NCBI GenBank assembly: GCA_002633025.1
Contig: NMRB01000016.1
Coordinates: 984,792 to 1,048,791 of the forward strand
Length of the DNA: 64,000 nucleotides
Direction of reading: 5' to 3'
DNA from: Notospermus geniculatus
Taxonomy: Eukaryota > Nemertea > Pilidiophora > Heteronemertea > Lineidae
Part shown: positions 25,201 to 37,800 of the stretch, in pieces
Layout of the letters: every line of letters starts with the position of its first letter
Position numbering within the stretch: the first letter of the stretch is position 1
Notes under the pieces: model-generated
Databases searched by the model: none
Told to the model about the DNA's origin: nothing
The model's input: only the letters and a program-made list of their open reading frames with translations
Translations under genes and position numbers: made by a program

Positions 25201-26900
25201 CATCGTGATCATTACTTGACGATTTTCGATAGCAGCCTGCGTTTATCAAGGACTCTCGCAATTACGAGTGAAATTATGGCTATTAACGAGAAATCCAGTC
25301 ATAATTAACAGTACTTTGTGATTATCGCTCGTCATTCGGTTAACAAGCCAATAACTTCAACATAAAAGTTCGAGAAACCACAGGTACCTATTGTTTTTCA
25401 TTTTAATATTAAGAGAACCCTTTGTTTTGGACGATATCTGCGTAATATCTTAACGTTTACAACATTTTCATTGTCATTCGATTGCGATGCGGTCTTTTAT
25501 CCTGTATTACATAGGAAGAGGAAAGCAAATGAGCGTGTTGCGGCATTAATTGTGGGCACCACAGGCGTTTTCGATTCAATAATGACTCTGCTAACATTGC
25601 CAACAACGAAGAAACGACTCTGAGAAGGAGTCTTCAGGAAGTGAGAACTCAGATCGGCTTTAACAAAATGAGAGATTGCTGAATGAACTTATTTCAAAGT
25701 GGAGATACAATGTATTGGTTACAAATTAAATGCAAAATTGTACTCCGAGCCGCGAAATTATAATGCAGCTTCACAGCTTTGGAAATTGCGTTACCGGTTT
25801 GCGGATAGAACGTGACGAAGTCACGATTCAGAGTCGAGCATTGTTGTGGGCATGTGATGAAATATGACACTATTGTATTCCTTCAAATATTAATAAACAG
25901 GCAAAAAAACTGAAGAATCAAGAAAAACCCAGAAAAATACTGAATTGATAGGAGTTACTCAATGTTTCTAACACCGATATTTCGTGCTGCAGTGGTTAGC
26001 TCCTAGCTTTCTGCCACTTTCGTGCGAGTAAACTTCGAATCATGAGGACATAGGACCTACATTTCTGACGGACTTTGTTAAACTGTTTCTGTTTGAGGTT
26101 TTGTCCGCTTGGACACCGATAACGAAGGCGACAAGCGACTGCAGTCGCTCTTAGCTGGTTAATTTCATCAACACTTACTTCATCGGATGTCAGAATTCAG
26201 CGCAAAAATCAATTAACAAATGCATTCAAGAATGGCGTCAACGTCAGAATTTCAACATGGCGACGCACTTATGCAAATGGCACGTCATCGCCAGGTAATT
26301 TTGATTGATAATGTTTGGAAGTAAATAAGGAACGCCATCAGACGATGATCACATGATTTCATCATCAACACTCTTGAAGAAATCCATTGAAATCTCGTCT
26401 GCTCAACCGTGTGAGTCAAACAAGCGTAAACTCTCCATTACAGGGAATAATTTTAATTAGATATTATGCAAATTCACATTCTTAGTTCATTTTCGCGATT
26501 TTACACCCAAATAACGCGCGTGTGAGACGCCGTCTCGGACGCTGGTCGCTCGTCTTTTGTTTCTAGACTTCCGGTGCGGCCATTCTGGAAGTGCCGATGC
26601 GGGATGTTGTAAAATGCGAAGCGGCGTAAACTATCTGATGGCTCGGCGTTAATTTTATGCCATGCAAATTATATCTCTGAGCCAGTTTGTGAATTTAACA
26701 CAGTCGGTTAGGTTTGAGATGACGTTATAAATCATATAAATCATCGAGTTAACTGGAGATTTCTGACGCTCCAGATTTCATCTACGAATCTAAATTTATG
26801 CCAGGTCTGATTTTTGTTCTTCAAAGTATTTTATAGAGCCAAGGTTTTTGGAATTAGGATGAGTAGAATTAGGCCTAGAACGACAAAAACTTTAATATTC
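25201..26900. promoter_or_regulatory. AT-rich ORF-poor block, candidate enhancer
   Basis: This block has no open frame of note on either strand, unlike its neighbours. It is rich in homeodomain-type TAAT cores and carries three perfect POU octamers (ATGCAAAT) at 26271, 26466 and 26662. It lies 3' of the recognised Pax6 exons, and vertebrate Pax6 has long-range enhancers on its 3' side. The role as an enhancer is inference from composition and motifs. Confidence 0.3.
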
Positions 26901-28016
26901 TCAATTTTCATATCTCCATAGTTTAGTCAGTGACTAGAAAAAAGGACCGTCAGTCGATCGATGTTCGACAGTCAAAGACAGAAACGTTACGACATTCTTC
27001 TTACCGGTGTACCGGTAACATTCATGTGACCAGTTGCCAATGTTTTGGAACGTCGTCAACAGTTTTCATCGTTCTTCTGAACATATGTGACTGTCACGAA
27101 AGATGACAAACATGCAGTATTGTGAAACGCAGAAGAAAAGAAGAATGGAGGTTGCAAGATACGAGACGTCGAAGTTCGAATCCCGTAAGACCTGCTGGAA
27201 AAGAAGATTGAAAAGCACCATTCTCTCTCATCTCCCTGTAGGCCTACATCTCCCTCACAGCTTCCCAGATATGGGCATACCGTACCTGTATGTCACCATG
27301 GCAAGATATCTGGGTAGGCCACTATATCTAGAGCCGGGCACTCATAATAGGAGGCGGAGGATTTACACTCATAATCATTCGATTTATGATGGTCATTCTG
27401 CTTATCGTTCGTCACCATGATGGACAATAAATGACCACACTATAGATAACAACAACGCTTATGGTTTTAGTTATGATAGGGTCATAAAGTTTCACATAAT
27501 AGGTAGAAAGAATACTAGTAGACGCCTGAATCTGAAGATTCTTTGACCTCGTTTGGAGGATCATGTATGTATGCATGTGTCGTTTGGAAGCCAATGCACG
27601 TACCGAGCCTGTTAGGGTAGATTCATACTTTTCCGTTTTGCGCTCTGCGCTTGTGGGTTCCCTATGTTTATGTGTGGTACCAATGATAAAATTACTTTTC
27701 CTGACTCACATAGGAAACGGACAAGCACAAAACGCGAAGTATGAATTGGCCTTTAGAACTAAAAGTGAAGCTTGCTATACCACTCGACCCCCAAGCCAAG
27801 ACAAATAATATTGGCTGCACCATGACGCAACAACATGAACATATAAGCTTACTCATGCTGAACTTCATGAACAAAACACCAGAGCGCCGCCGTATGGTCG
27901 TCTACAGAATTGCAAACACCCTTCAAAGTAACTGCAGATGATGGACTACCGAGTGGACCCCGCTTGGATGGGTCTTTTACTTGACCTTGCAAAGAAACAA
28001 GGTACAAGTATTAATG

Positions 28017-28139
28017 TCCCATAATATGGGACGACGTGAAGAGCCGGGAATTTAAAAATCCCGATATGGCCCGGGCTGGATTCGAACCCGGGACCTGCCG
28101 CTTGCTGAGCTGACGTGATAACCACTCGGCTATCAGGGC
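28017..28139 (-). repeat. tRNA-derived SINE or tRNA pseudogene
   Basis: On the - strand 28139-28067 has the exact length of a tRNA (73 nt), an A box (TAGCCGAGTGG) and a perfect B box (GGTTCGAATCC), and is followed by TTTTT. Folding is poor: about 5 of 7 acceptor pairs, 3 of 5 T-stem pairs, mismatches in the anticodon stem, and C instead of U at position 33 beside a would-be AGC anticodon. It is therefore unlikely to be a working tRNA. A small inverted repeat (GTCCCATA / TATGGGAC) lies about 45 bases beyond its 3' end. Confidence 0.75.
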
Positions 28140-30740
28140 TATTCTATCAGGGCCATTCCCATCTGGGAATACATGTACTGTCGTTTGATTTGGTTTTTGG
28201 TAAGAGTGGTGTTTGCCTCCTTTGTTAGCAACTCGGACAACGAAATTTGAGGAGAGGGAGAAGTTGTGTGTCACATGTGCAAGGTTGTGTTGAAACACAT
28301 TCATTCTGATATTGACTCTATAAAGGGCACTAAAGCGCCTATACCTCGGACCCTTCCTTATCCTGAAAACAACACCGCCCACGATGGATGTGAGAAAAAC
28401 TGAGGCAGCAACGGTCCGACGCCTTTGACGCGTTGAGCAGACGCCCGACGCGGGTCTGACGCACTCCAAGGCCATTTCAAACACCTCGTAATCTTCATTT
28501 GGATCTGAAATTCCTCAAGTGTTAAACGTAAGAAAATGAAGTGGAAAACGTCGTGATTTGCAGAGGGTTGCTTCACGCTTGCTACCCCTGCATGTGTGAT
28601 GTGCTCACACTTTATGGTTTTATGCCCCTCGTTGCGTGGGGTGCAGTCCACCGTTTGCAAAATCGTATCTTCCGAACCAGTGGCGGTTACCAGGCGAGTG
28701 GAGGCCGACTGAGTCGATATAGTTTTGTGTCGATCGCGGCCGAAATCATCAATGATGAAGTTCATCATGGTGCATTTTCAGTCACCGTGATTACTTTGTA
28801 CAGTGAAAGGAATGCTTTCAACTCATCAGCATCCACTTGTCGCCAATCGTAACTAAAACGTGCCAATTTCACACTAATTTTTCAGTAAATTTACTGGGCA
28901 CTATTTGATATGATAGATACCACCTGCTGGTGATATCAGGCATGGCGTCCTCTCAAAATGTCCGAATGGTCACAAGGAAATCACTCGGATCAATTTAACC
29001 GATTAAACACGGTAATTAACCGATTCTCTGCCGTTAATTTCAAATCATGACCAATTTATTACCATTCAGCATCAAGAAGCCAATTCTGAATAAAGGAAAT
29101 GACCACTCTCATCTGCTTGAAATGACCGGTTGCGCATGCGTGGGTGGATGTAAACAATGCCGCAGATCGTGTCGTCTGTCCTTCAGTGTTTTGCACCTTG
29201 GTATTACACACGGCAAAATGAGCAATATTCAGGCCGTGAATTCATATTTTTCGTTCGATTTGCTTGGCTAATGACCGAGTATGATCACCAAGTCCTAATG
29301 ACCAACGTCGTTAAACACTTTATCCTTGCCCGCACGGCTCGTTTCACCAAAAGATCGCAGGGTATGTTTTACCTTGCGTGTCTTCATTGCTCACCCCACC
29401 ATTATTGCCATTCTTGCTGGCAAGGACCCCAAGGACCCTGCCTCGGGAAGCTTAATTCTTCCCCACAGACATCGGCCAATATCGCACACGATTGGTGATA
29501 ATTTGTAGCACGATGCGACTATTGTTTCCTACTTGAACGAGAGTGAATGACGTTCATTGATGAGAAAGCCAAGGTCACGTTTTGGTACTTTCATTTTAGC
29601 AAGAATTTGATTGTTCGAGAAAAGTTCTCGAATCCAAGTAGGGCTATGTACATGTACTGTGCATACAGGTAATGTACAGGTACATGTCTATCTTTCAACG
29701 GTAACTTGTATCCCCTCCGGCTATTTAAAATAGTATTTGTGAGTGGTACGGTTTCTCTACTAGGAGCTATGAATTACAACATCTGCCGAGTTCAGCGGAA
29801 GAACCATCTTTCTGATCAACATGGCCCAACTTCACAAATTTCGACAAGCATTCCACACAATTTAATTTGCCAGCGTTTGATTATATTTTTTCTACCATTG
29901 GTTCTTCTGTCAGATCATTCGGACACTATATTCATGCACGGTGATGACAAGGATGACGGGGGCAACGGAATCTTGTTCCACTTATTTCTGAATCAGAACA
30001 AGTACCACACAAGCAGCATCCGGTCACAAGTTATGGTGCCATCGAAGGGCGCAACAAGAACTTGTCATTTTGACCATTTAGGACGTCATTCCTTGGAGTA
30101 CAGTTGACGTCGTCGCCATTCCTGTAACTGGCAATCAAGAACCGATGTTAAGATTTTTGTTAATTTGCTACCACGCGTTTATCTTCCGGCGCGTGCGTTT
30201 GGCCCGACGTGTTGTTAATTAACCAAGTTGTTAGAACACTATTGCTACGACGTGATTCGATGAGCACAGCTAATCACAGAAAATGTGTGAAATTATCAGA
30301 ATTTCTCGATTCGCTGGTCAGAAGTAAAAAGTATGCAGTCTACGTAGGCTGGGACCAAATGATCCAGAAGTTGTGGAACTATACGCGAAAATAGAACCTA
30401 ACGTAGTGTACTAATACGAAAATTAATAATCTTGGCTGCTTGAATAAGAATTCCAAGCGAAATTAATAAACCCGAGTTGGCATATTTTCCGTCTGACTCG
30501 GCGCGCTCGGAGGAGCGAGATAAGGGGCGACTCCGCATCAGTGACCGCGTTTCTAAGAGGCTTCGTCTCCAAGACAAGTCTGGAGATGAAGCAAACTGCT
30601 GAAGCGGCGACAGCTCGATAGCTTTGTCTTATTTTCAATTTCTCTGCTTCTCGCGTATTTGAGATACTGCGGGGCGGAAAATTTTATAGCACCCCGCCCA
30701 ATTCACTCCTGGAACGTTCGGCTGGTCCATTTGTCCGGGT

Positions 30741-30796
30741 GAGCACGCGGTGTTATTGAGCGCGTTTGTGTCGGACCGATTAGGTCCGCGGTGCTC
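30741..30796. other. nested GC-rich hairpin
   Basis: An inner stem CGGACC/GGTCCG encloses the loop GATTA (30772-30788), and an outer stem GAGCAC/GTGCTC closes the whole (30741-30746 with 30791-30796). It lies in a locally CpG-rich patch (30480-30830) without a gene. Confidence 0.5.
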
Positions 30797-33700
30797 CTGA
30801 TCTTCTTAGCGCCGTTTGCCTGATTGCTTCCTATAGGACGTGGTCATCACATCCTCTGAATATTTCATCCAGTTTCTGCGTTCCTTCATGTCTTTCTGCA
30901 CATTTAAGATTATCTTAATATCCAGACATAGCACCGATGTTTGGGCACTGCTAGCAAGCCTGAGCTAATTCTGCCGGCCGATCAAGTAACCAGGAGCCCG
31001 CGACATTGGGTAATCGAGCGCCCAGGCCATGGCCGAATACCCATGCGTTTATTCAATTAACTTCGATTATTTCGCCCAGTTGTGCGATTATTTATTTCAT
31101 TTCCCTCTGTAAATATTATATGAAGAATATGTACAAACTTTCTGGTCGAAATCCGACCACCTACTGCCACAGACACCACCCGGCTTGGTCAGTATTAGCC
31201 CACAAATTATTCCCAATTACATAGGATACAAAAATGAAATTCCCACTCACTCAGGAAGTATGAAAGTAGCCTACATCAAGCCAGGAGGAAATTTAGCTAC
31301 GGATAGAGCACACTGCGCTCAAAGAAGAATATGTTCACTGGCCGGGGTCTAGTTGGACCATATCTCGAGGAATAGACAGCAAAGACATGGGCAAAAGAGC
31401 TGAAACTTCGCTTCGATGTACAATATATTATGCACATGCAAATGTACACATTGTAAGCGTTCACCCGTATGGGTTTGCTTACTACAACTGCTCATGTTCA
31501 AACACTGCAACAATCTTGGCACCTTACTTTCTATCATATTTCTCCGAAGACAACAGGCCTACGTTAGCGTATTTGCGATTCTTTATACATGTAGTATTCT
31601 ATGGGCCCAAAGGGTGTTGGGTCAGGTGGAGCCCTTTACACGTATAGTCGATCCTGTTATTGCTGTGCAGAGTAAAACCTGCGTTCAACAAAAGAAATCG
31701 AAGGATATCTCCAATTCGCACAAGCTGCAGGTAGCAAAACCGAGGAATCAACAGTTCTTAACATGTCGTCATCACTTCACGTACATAAGAGGCTCTCAAA
31801 ACGCTGGAAAACCACAAAAAGACAGTCATTGGTAAAGAAAACATCTTGGTTTCTAGGAGCATGGAAAATATTTTTCAATGAAATTCGTACAAAAAAAATG
31901 CTAAGAATGGCTACCCCGCCCGAGGATCAGCGGTCCACACAGCAGTAATGACCTCTTATTGCTGAAGAGACCATCATTGGGCCAGCCCTTTCGTTTGATC
32001 TTCACCGCCTAGTATTCGCTCATTAGTGTAAGGGTTAGAGACCCCTCTAGCTAGGAATCAAGTACATCTTAAAATAAACACAGAAAGAGGCAAAGAAGAA
32101 AGTGTTATTGGTAGTTTTCGCTTTCTTTTGGTTTTTCTTTCGATTCACTGGGAACTCTTCAATTATTTGACCACCATTGCACCTGAATGGTGACGATTGT
32201 GAACAACCTACGCGCCGGGATTCATCCACAATTTGATGTTGGGCAATTTAACTTGTTTGAAGACCAACCTCAGTTTCCGGCATCTCATACCCGATCAAAG
32301 GCCGGGATTGTATATATCATGGATATTGTGACTTATTTTTTTACTTTATTGCCGTATTAGAACGGATTGAAGCTACACAATGCTAAAGGGCCGGGCAAAC
32401 ACAATTTGACCAGTGAAAAAAACAGAAGCCTTTAAGTCCTGCAGTTTAAGTACAAAATCACAGTCACTGAACTTGTATTAGGTATCTCATCACGTGTAGG
32501 CGTCTACTGCACGACGAAATGCATTTTTTTCGAACAATGTAAGGCGTTTCATCACGAACGTAATGCCCATCACTTAAAGACAAAGTTGACGAAGCCATTG
32601 CCAGCGACCATTCCTCCAATTCGCTGATGTTTACTGCCTTTGTCGGTCGCCGACGCAAGCACGAAAATAGTCAGCAAGAGCAGGTTTTGAAGATCTAAGG
32701 CGGGGAGCGAGTGTCGCCTGATACTATGGCTTGTAGCTGGCTTGGCCCAATGAGCACAGGAGAGCAACTACATGGCCAGCCGGCCAGGACAAAGGGCCTT
32801 ATCTCAAAAACTTAATGAGGTAGAAGTAAGATTCATACAGCGTCTTATGCGGGAAGACCGGCAGAAACTCGGGCACGTTCCTCCTACAGACAAAGGCCAT
32901 TTAAAAGAGAGTGTTTAATTTACTTGAGATGGTCCTATAGAGTGGTAAGAACGCGAAAAACCGCTGAAGTGGCGAACAGTAAGGAAGCTTTTGACAACCC
33001 GCTCTGTTCCGACACGGTAACGCGGTCTAGATGTACTGCGGCAAACTTGAGACAAACTCTTCTTCACCGCTTGAAGTCCCGAAGTGCTCATCGCCTTGTC
33101 CGCTGTTGGCTGAGAGGAAAGTAAGGGACCTAAACACATCGACTGCGCTACTTTGTTAAATTTGTCTTGAATCCGATGAAAGAAGGTCGTCACAAAAGTA
33201 TCGCTGCGCAAGCGGCGTTTCATTTTTGGAACTAACCTTCTGTCATTACATAAGTCATCGACTTTACACCAGATTCATTCTTTTAGGTTCGATATTTATA
33301 TGGCCTCGAGTTATTTTTCTCATTAGTTTGATTTGATTGAAGCGAATCTCAAGAGAAGCTTTTTATCAACGATTTAATTAAGCAGACGATACTTACGCAT
33401 CACGTGACTATGCAAAGAAATCAACCGGAAGCCGGAAGTTCGTGCGCCGCAGAATCAAGTGCAATCGTGATCCCGCAGCAAATGCACAAAAAACCCATCC
33501 CGTTTAATATAGACGCTGGGTGTTTTTGCGATTGGAGAAAAAATGAATTGTAATCCTTATTATTCTCAAGGTATTGTCACGCGAGGCTTAATGTATTGTA
33601 TTCAAAAGTTTTGTAACTAATGATAGCGCTGTTGCAGCGCGGTTTCGGATATTACGATTTCTTTCTCGAGGGATTTGTTGAAGGTTTTTCATTATATAAT

Positions 33701-34866
33701 TTTGCTTGATTTGTGAGTGTGGTTAGTTATGGAATTAGAAAATTAATTAGATTAGTGAACTATTTTCCAATTTTTCATAAAACGGATTCAAACAAGGTGG
33801 GATCCACTTTTAGAACTAAACCCAAGAATTCAAAGGATGTCGTTGGATCCATTTTAGAACTACATAAGCCAAAACAAAAAACTAACACAACACCCTAAAA
33901 GATTACTTCAGTTGAACTACTTTTGACATCAACGTTTAAGCGAATAATACATGTAGTTCATCCAATCGTTTTAGCAACTCACCCCAGGTCATCATGGGCA
34001 TAGGACCTGGAAGTCCGTGGGGGCGGGAGAGAGGGTCTCACTCTCCTTGCCCTGGTGACGACACAGCCATGACCCCCAGGCATAACAGGGCCCCTCTGAT
34101 GGGAGTAGCCCCGGGCCAACATTTTGAAGACGAACGCCAAGCCATTATCTCGTCCTGAAGACATCACCGAAGTCGTCAAATTAACGTCAAAGTGAAGTTT
34201 TTATGTTACAGATTTGACAAGATTTGGAAAACAATCCCTTCAAATCAATCATTTTAAGTTTTGAAATACCTCGGGGCTATGGCGGTAATCCATCATAATG
34301 CTGTCAAAAAATTGGCATTTACTGTATGGGGTGGTGTGCCACCCGAACTAGACCCCCGCTTGTTCTGAAAACCGAATTTTGTAGCTGTGAAACCGTTGAA
34401 CCGTAATGATAAAAAATCAGGGGTCAACCTCCCTTTATAATTAAGGTCATTAGTAACTTTCACACTTTTAGCGGATTTTTCAATTTTAATCATCTTTCAA
34501 ACGCATTGGAGCACGCAAACTCATGCTGGGGTCATTACCATGAGTGTGTCTTGTTAATTAATTGAAACATAACGTTTTACATTTGAAGTGATTGGGTGAA
34601 ATGTCGAGGGAATGTTTCTTTTAGGTTCCTAGGGTGATATTTTCAAAGAAGGGTCACGCTAGGTACTACCGAAGTCTGGTCGTAACGTGGACCGTATGGC
34701 CCACTGGCCTCTCGGTGTTACACCAGACGGTGGGTGTTTCACTGTGACGTCAGGGGAACGCCCTCTTTACTATGAACTCCCATGATGGTTGAACATAGAA
34801 ACGGGAGGACTATCATACACTTTCAAACAGAACATAATTTCATTTCCAAGTCAGACACAAGATTAA

Positions 34867-34887
34867 GTTTCAGGTCCCGCCTGAAAC
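34867..34887. other. perfect 8-bp hairpin
   Basis: GTTTCAGG and CCTGAAAC flank a 5-base loop (TCCCG). No associated gene or U-run is seen. Confidence 0.5.
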
Positions 34888-37800
34888 GTCATTGCGTTTA
34901 ATTTTTCAGTTTTCAGTTTATGGCCACCAATTTTCATATCATCGGGAAGTCTCGTAACAGAAATTATCAAAGATCCTTTCGAGCGGGAAGAAAGATCGCA
35001 TACCCGGCGAAAAATCGAGGTCATTAAAACTCAAATTCTTGTTTTATCATCTCAACGTTTCGAAGCCCCGGAATGCTACGATAAGACATGCTTTCGTTTT
35101 CCCCTTATCGTTCTCCACAAGACGCAATTCAGTCCCGTGGCTACTCCTTCTATCGAATATCAGAACAATCTGCATAAACGCCCAAACTCAACCAACAAAA
35201 CTATGCAAATAAACTGTTTACCCAAAAAACAAAACTTGAATGCAGGCGTGGCTTGTCTACAATCCAAAATGGCCGCGGTTCAACTAAAGAAAGGGACGTT
35301 CTCGAGAAAAAGATTGCGACTAATGATTTGTAAACACGTAGTGGTCAACTCTTAAACATTTTTAAAATCTAATTTATGATGAATTTGTTTAAATTCAGAT
35401 TTTAGAGGACAATTTGGACGGGCTTTTGTTTTTCTTGATGCAATCTTTCTTGCCAGATTTCTGTGCGAGAATCGAAGCAAGAGAATTTGAATGGAGCCCT
35501 GCGCGGGCACGTGTCACGAAGATTGGTGACCGTCTGGTGACAATATTTTCAAAATGGACGCCAGATCCAGGGAGACTTTCACACATAACTAACCGTGAGG
35601 CGCTAATGTGTCTTGTTCATAACCTAATGACCGTACACTAATGAATTTCAATGAGGAAATCAGCGTTTTTCATTATCATCCCAGGAATGTGGAGCTGGGG
35701 TCAGGCAGGAGAAGTTTGCCCATCGATACATCATCACATCCCAGAGATGTCGGCAATTTCAGGTAAAAATCCTGAACCACTGACAGAGTGAGACGAAAAG
35801 GCTAGGTTATGTAACAGACAACCTTGATAAAACGTCCGAAAGCAGAAGCGAGTATGAAATCCCCAATTCCTTTCCTACCAGTGTTATTACAAAAGAAGCC
35901 TTCGTTGTCAAGAACATCGAGTTTGAAACAGAATTTCATTTGTTTCAAATTGTCCAATCCTGCTCTGATTTATGTGATATCGTACGAGAACATTACCACC
36001 AATGACTGTTGCATTATCAAATGATGAGCGTCATCATTGTAGGCTAACAGGAAATTTCCAATTGTCCTCAAAAGAAGTTGGAAGCAGACGATATTTCCCA
36101 GAACGCCGCACGTGATAGGAATGGCAATTGTGGTCCATTTACAAACCACATTTAATGAACAACAAATAAAACCCAACAATGAACGAACATTACACCTCAC
36201 CAATCGGAAGCTTTGAGAGATATCCACTGCAAAATTTGCAGAGGAACATTTTTTCTCGGTTTTTTTATCGTTTGTCATTGTTTTCATCCATTGGTCGGAT
36301 TTTGCTCAATTGATTATTCATCAGAACTCAATAGACAGACAACTCAATGGGCAGAAATAACGCGGTTGTATAAATACTGTGTCTCAGTCCTTGCTGAATG
36401 GTTATCACTAAAACAGGTGCGTGGTGAAAGACAATACGTCAGACGCAAAAGCCATTGCTATGTTTCTTACCAAAGCGCCGAATAAAAGTGATGGACCAAG
36501 TAAGCTGCAGGACATTGACGCGAACGTCGAATCCAACTGGGCTAAATCATGCTGTAGGGCCAAGCTGAAGTACATGTATGGGGATAGGGTACTGTACGCC
36601 TGGGGTTAGGTGATCATGGACTGCTGGCAGACATAGCAAAACAAATATCTGGAAACGGATGCTATTCACTCTATTTCTTTGTCATGGACTGTCTCTTTTT
36701 GACTCCAATAAACTAATAGGCATTTATTTTAGGCATATTTATTGCAAAATAATATCACTTGATCCTTACAGAGCTATAACTACTCCATTCTACTCAAGTT
36801 GAGAAAACATAATTGTACATCGCTCTCAAGACAGATCCTAAACAGAAACCTACATGTATCTCACTCTGTGCTGAATGGCACTGCTGCTATCTACGAGTAC
36901 CTATACTCGTCCCCAGTGTTCAGTTGGCCAAAAAGTCTAGACCCGACTAAACACTGGCATGATTGGCGCCAAAAGTGAAGGATCATCAACAGGCGGCGCT
37001 GTTTGACGAGGGATCCAATCAGAAGCCATCATCATAGGTTTAACCGACGCCGCAGTAACACTTCACTTGCACTTTCTGATTGGCTAAGATACGTATACAA
37101 AATGTATATTGTGTATTCTTACTCGCGGCACATTCCAAGCGAGGATCTCCGTATGGGACAGCTAACGCCCTCTATTAGTGATACTTTTGAGGATCGCATC
37201 AACTGAAGCAGTTTCAGAGCGCGGGTAACGTAGTTGGTAGCGTTTTGAAACTGCGGGAGGAGTTCACCTACGAGTGGATTCTGTTGGATCGAGATTGAAG
37301 CTGAATCGTAGCTATGAACACATTACCAGTGAGCTGACTCTAATTAAAGGCGCGCTAAACATTTTCAACCTTTTTCTCGTATTAGTGCATTTCGAGTTCT
37401 CTCTCATAGAAAAATGTTGAAATCGCCAAGCAATCTGAGTATTACACAAAGAAAATCATTCAGTCAAGCGAATAAAAAAAGAAAAGGATCATGATTCTCG
37501 TTGTACGCTGAAATACTGTATGTTATTCTGCATAAAAATACTAGAAAGTCTCCATTTTCAGGTTCAAGTCATGGCCAAGAATAGACAGAAAGCCTGATAA
37601 TCGGTTGAGGAAACGGTGTGTTCCTGCAATATTGCAATGTCCTTGACATCTGAGATAGAACTTTCAAAGGTCAAGGTCAAGTCAATGCCAATGAAAGAGA
37701 AGGCCCCGCAGGTGGAAACACCCAGACAATTTGGGATGGATCATCTATGACCATTTATGACCAACTGGCAAATTAAAATTTAACTCTTCAGCCAATACAA

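Noticed and set aside
31416-31835. 139-codon + strand frame
   Set aside because: Cys- and His-rich by chance composition, overlaps another open frame, no recognisable domain or splice structure.
33299-33325. IWPRV frame, considered as the Pax6 tail
   Set aside because: Only three residues match and no conserved block precedes it.
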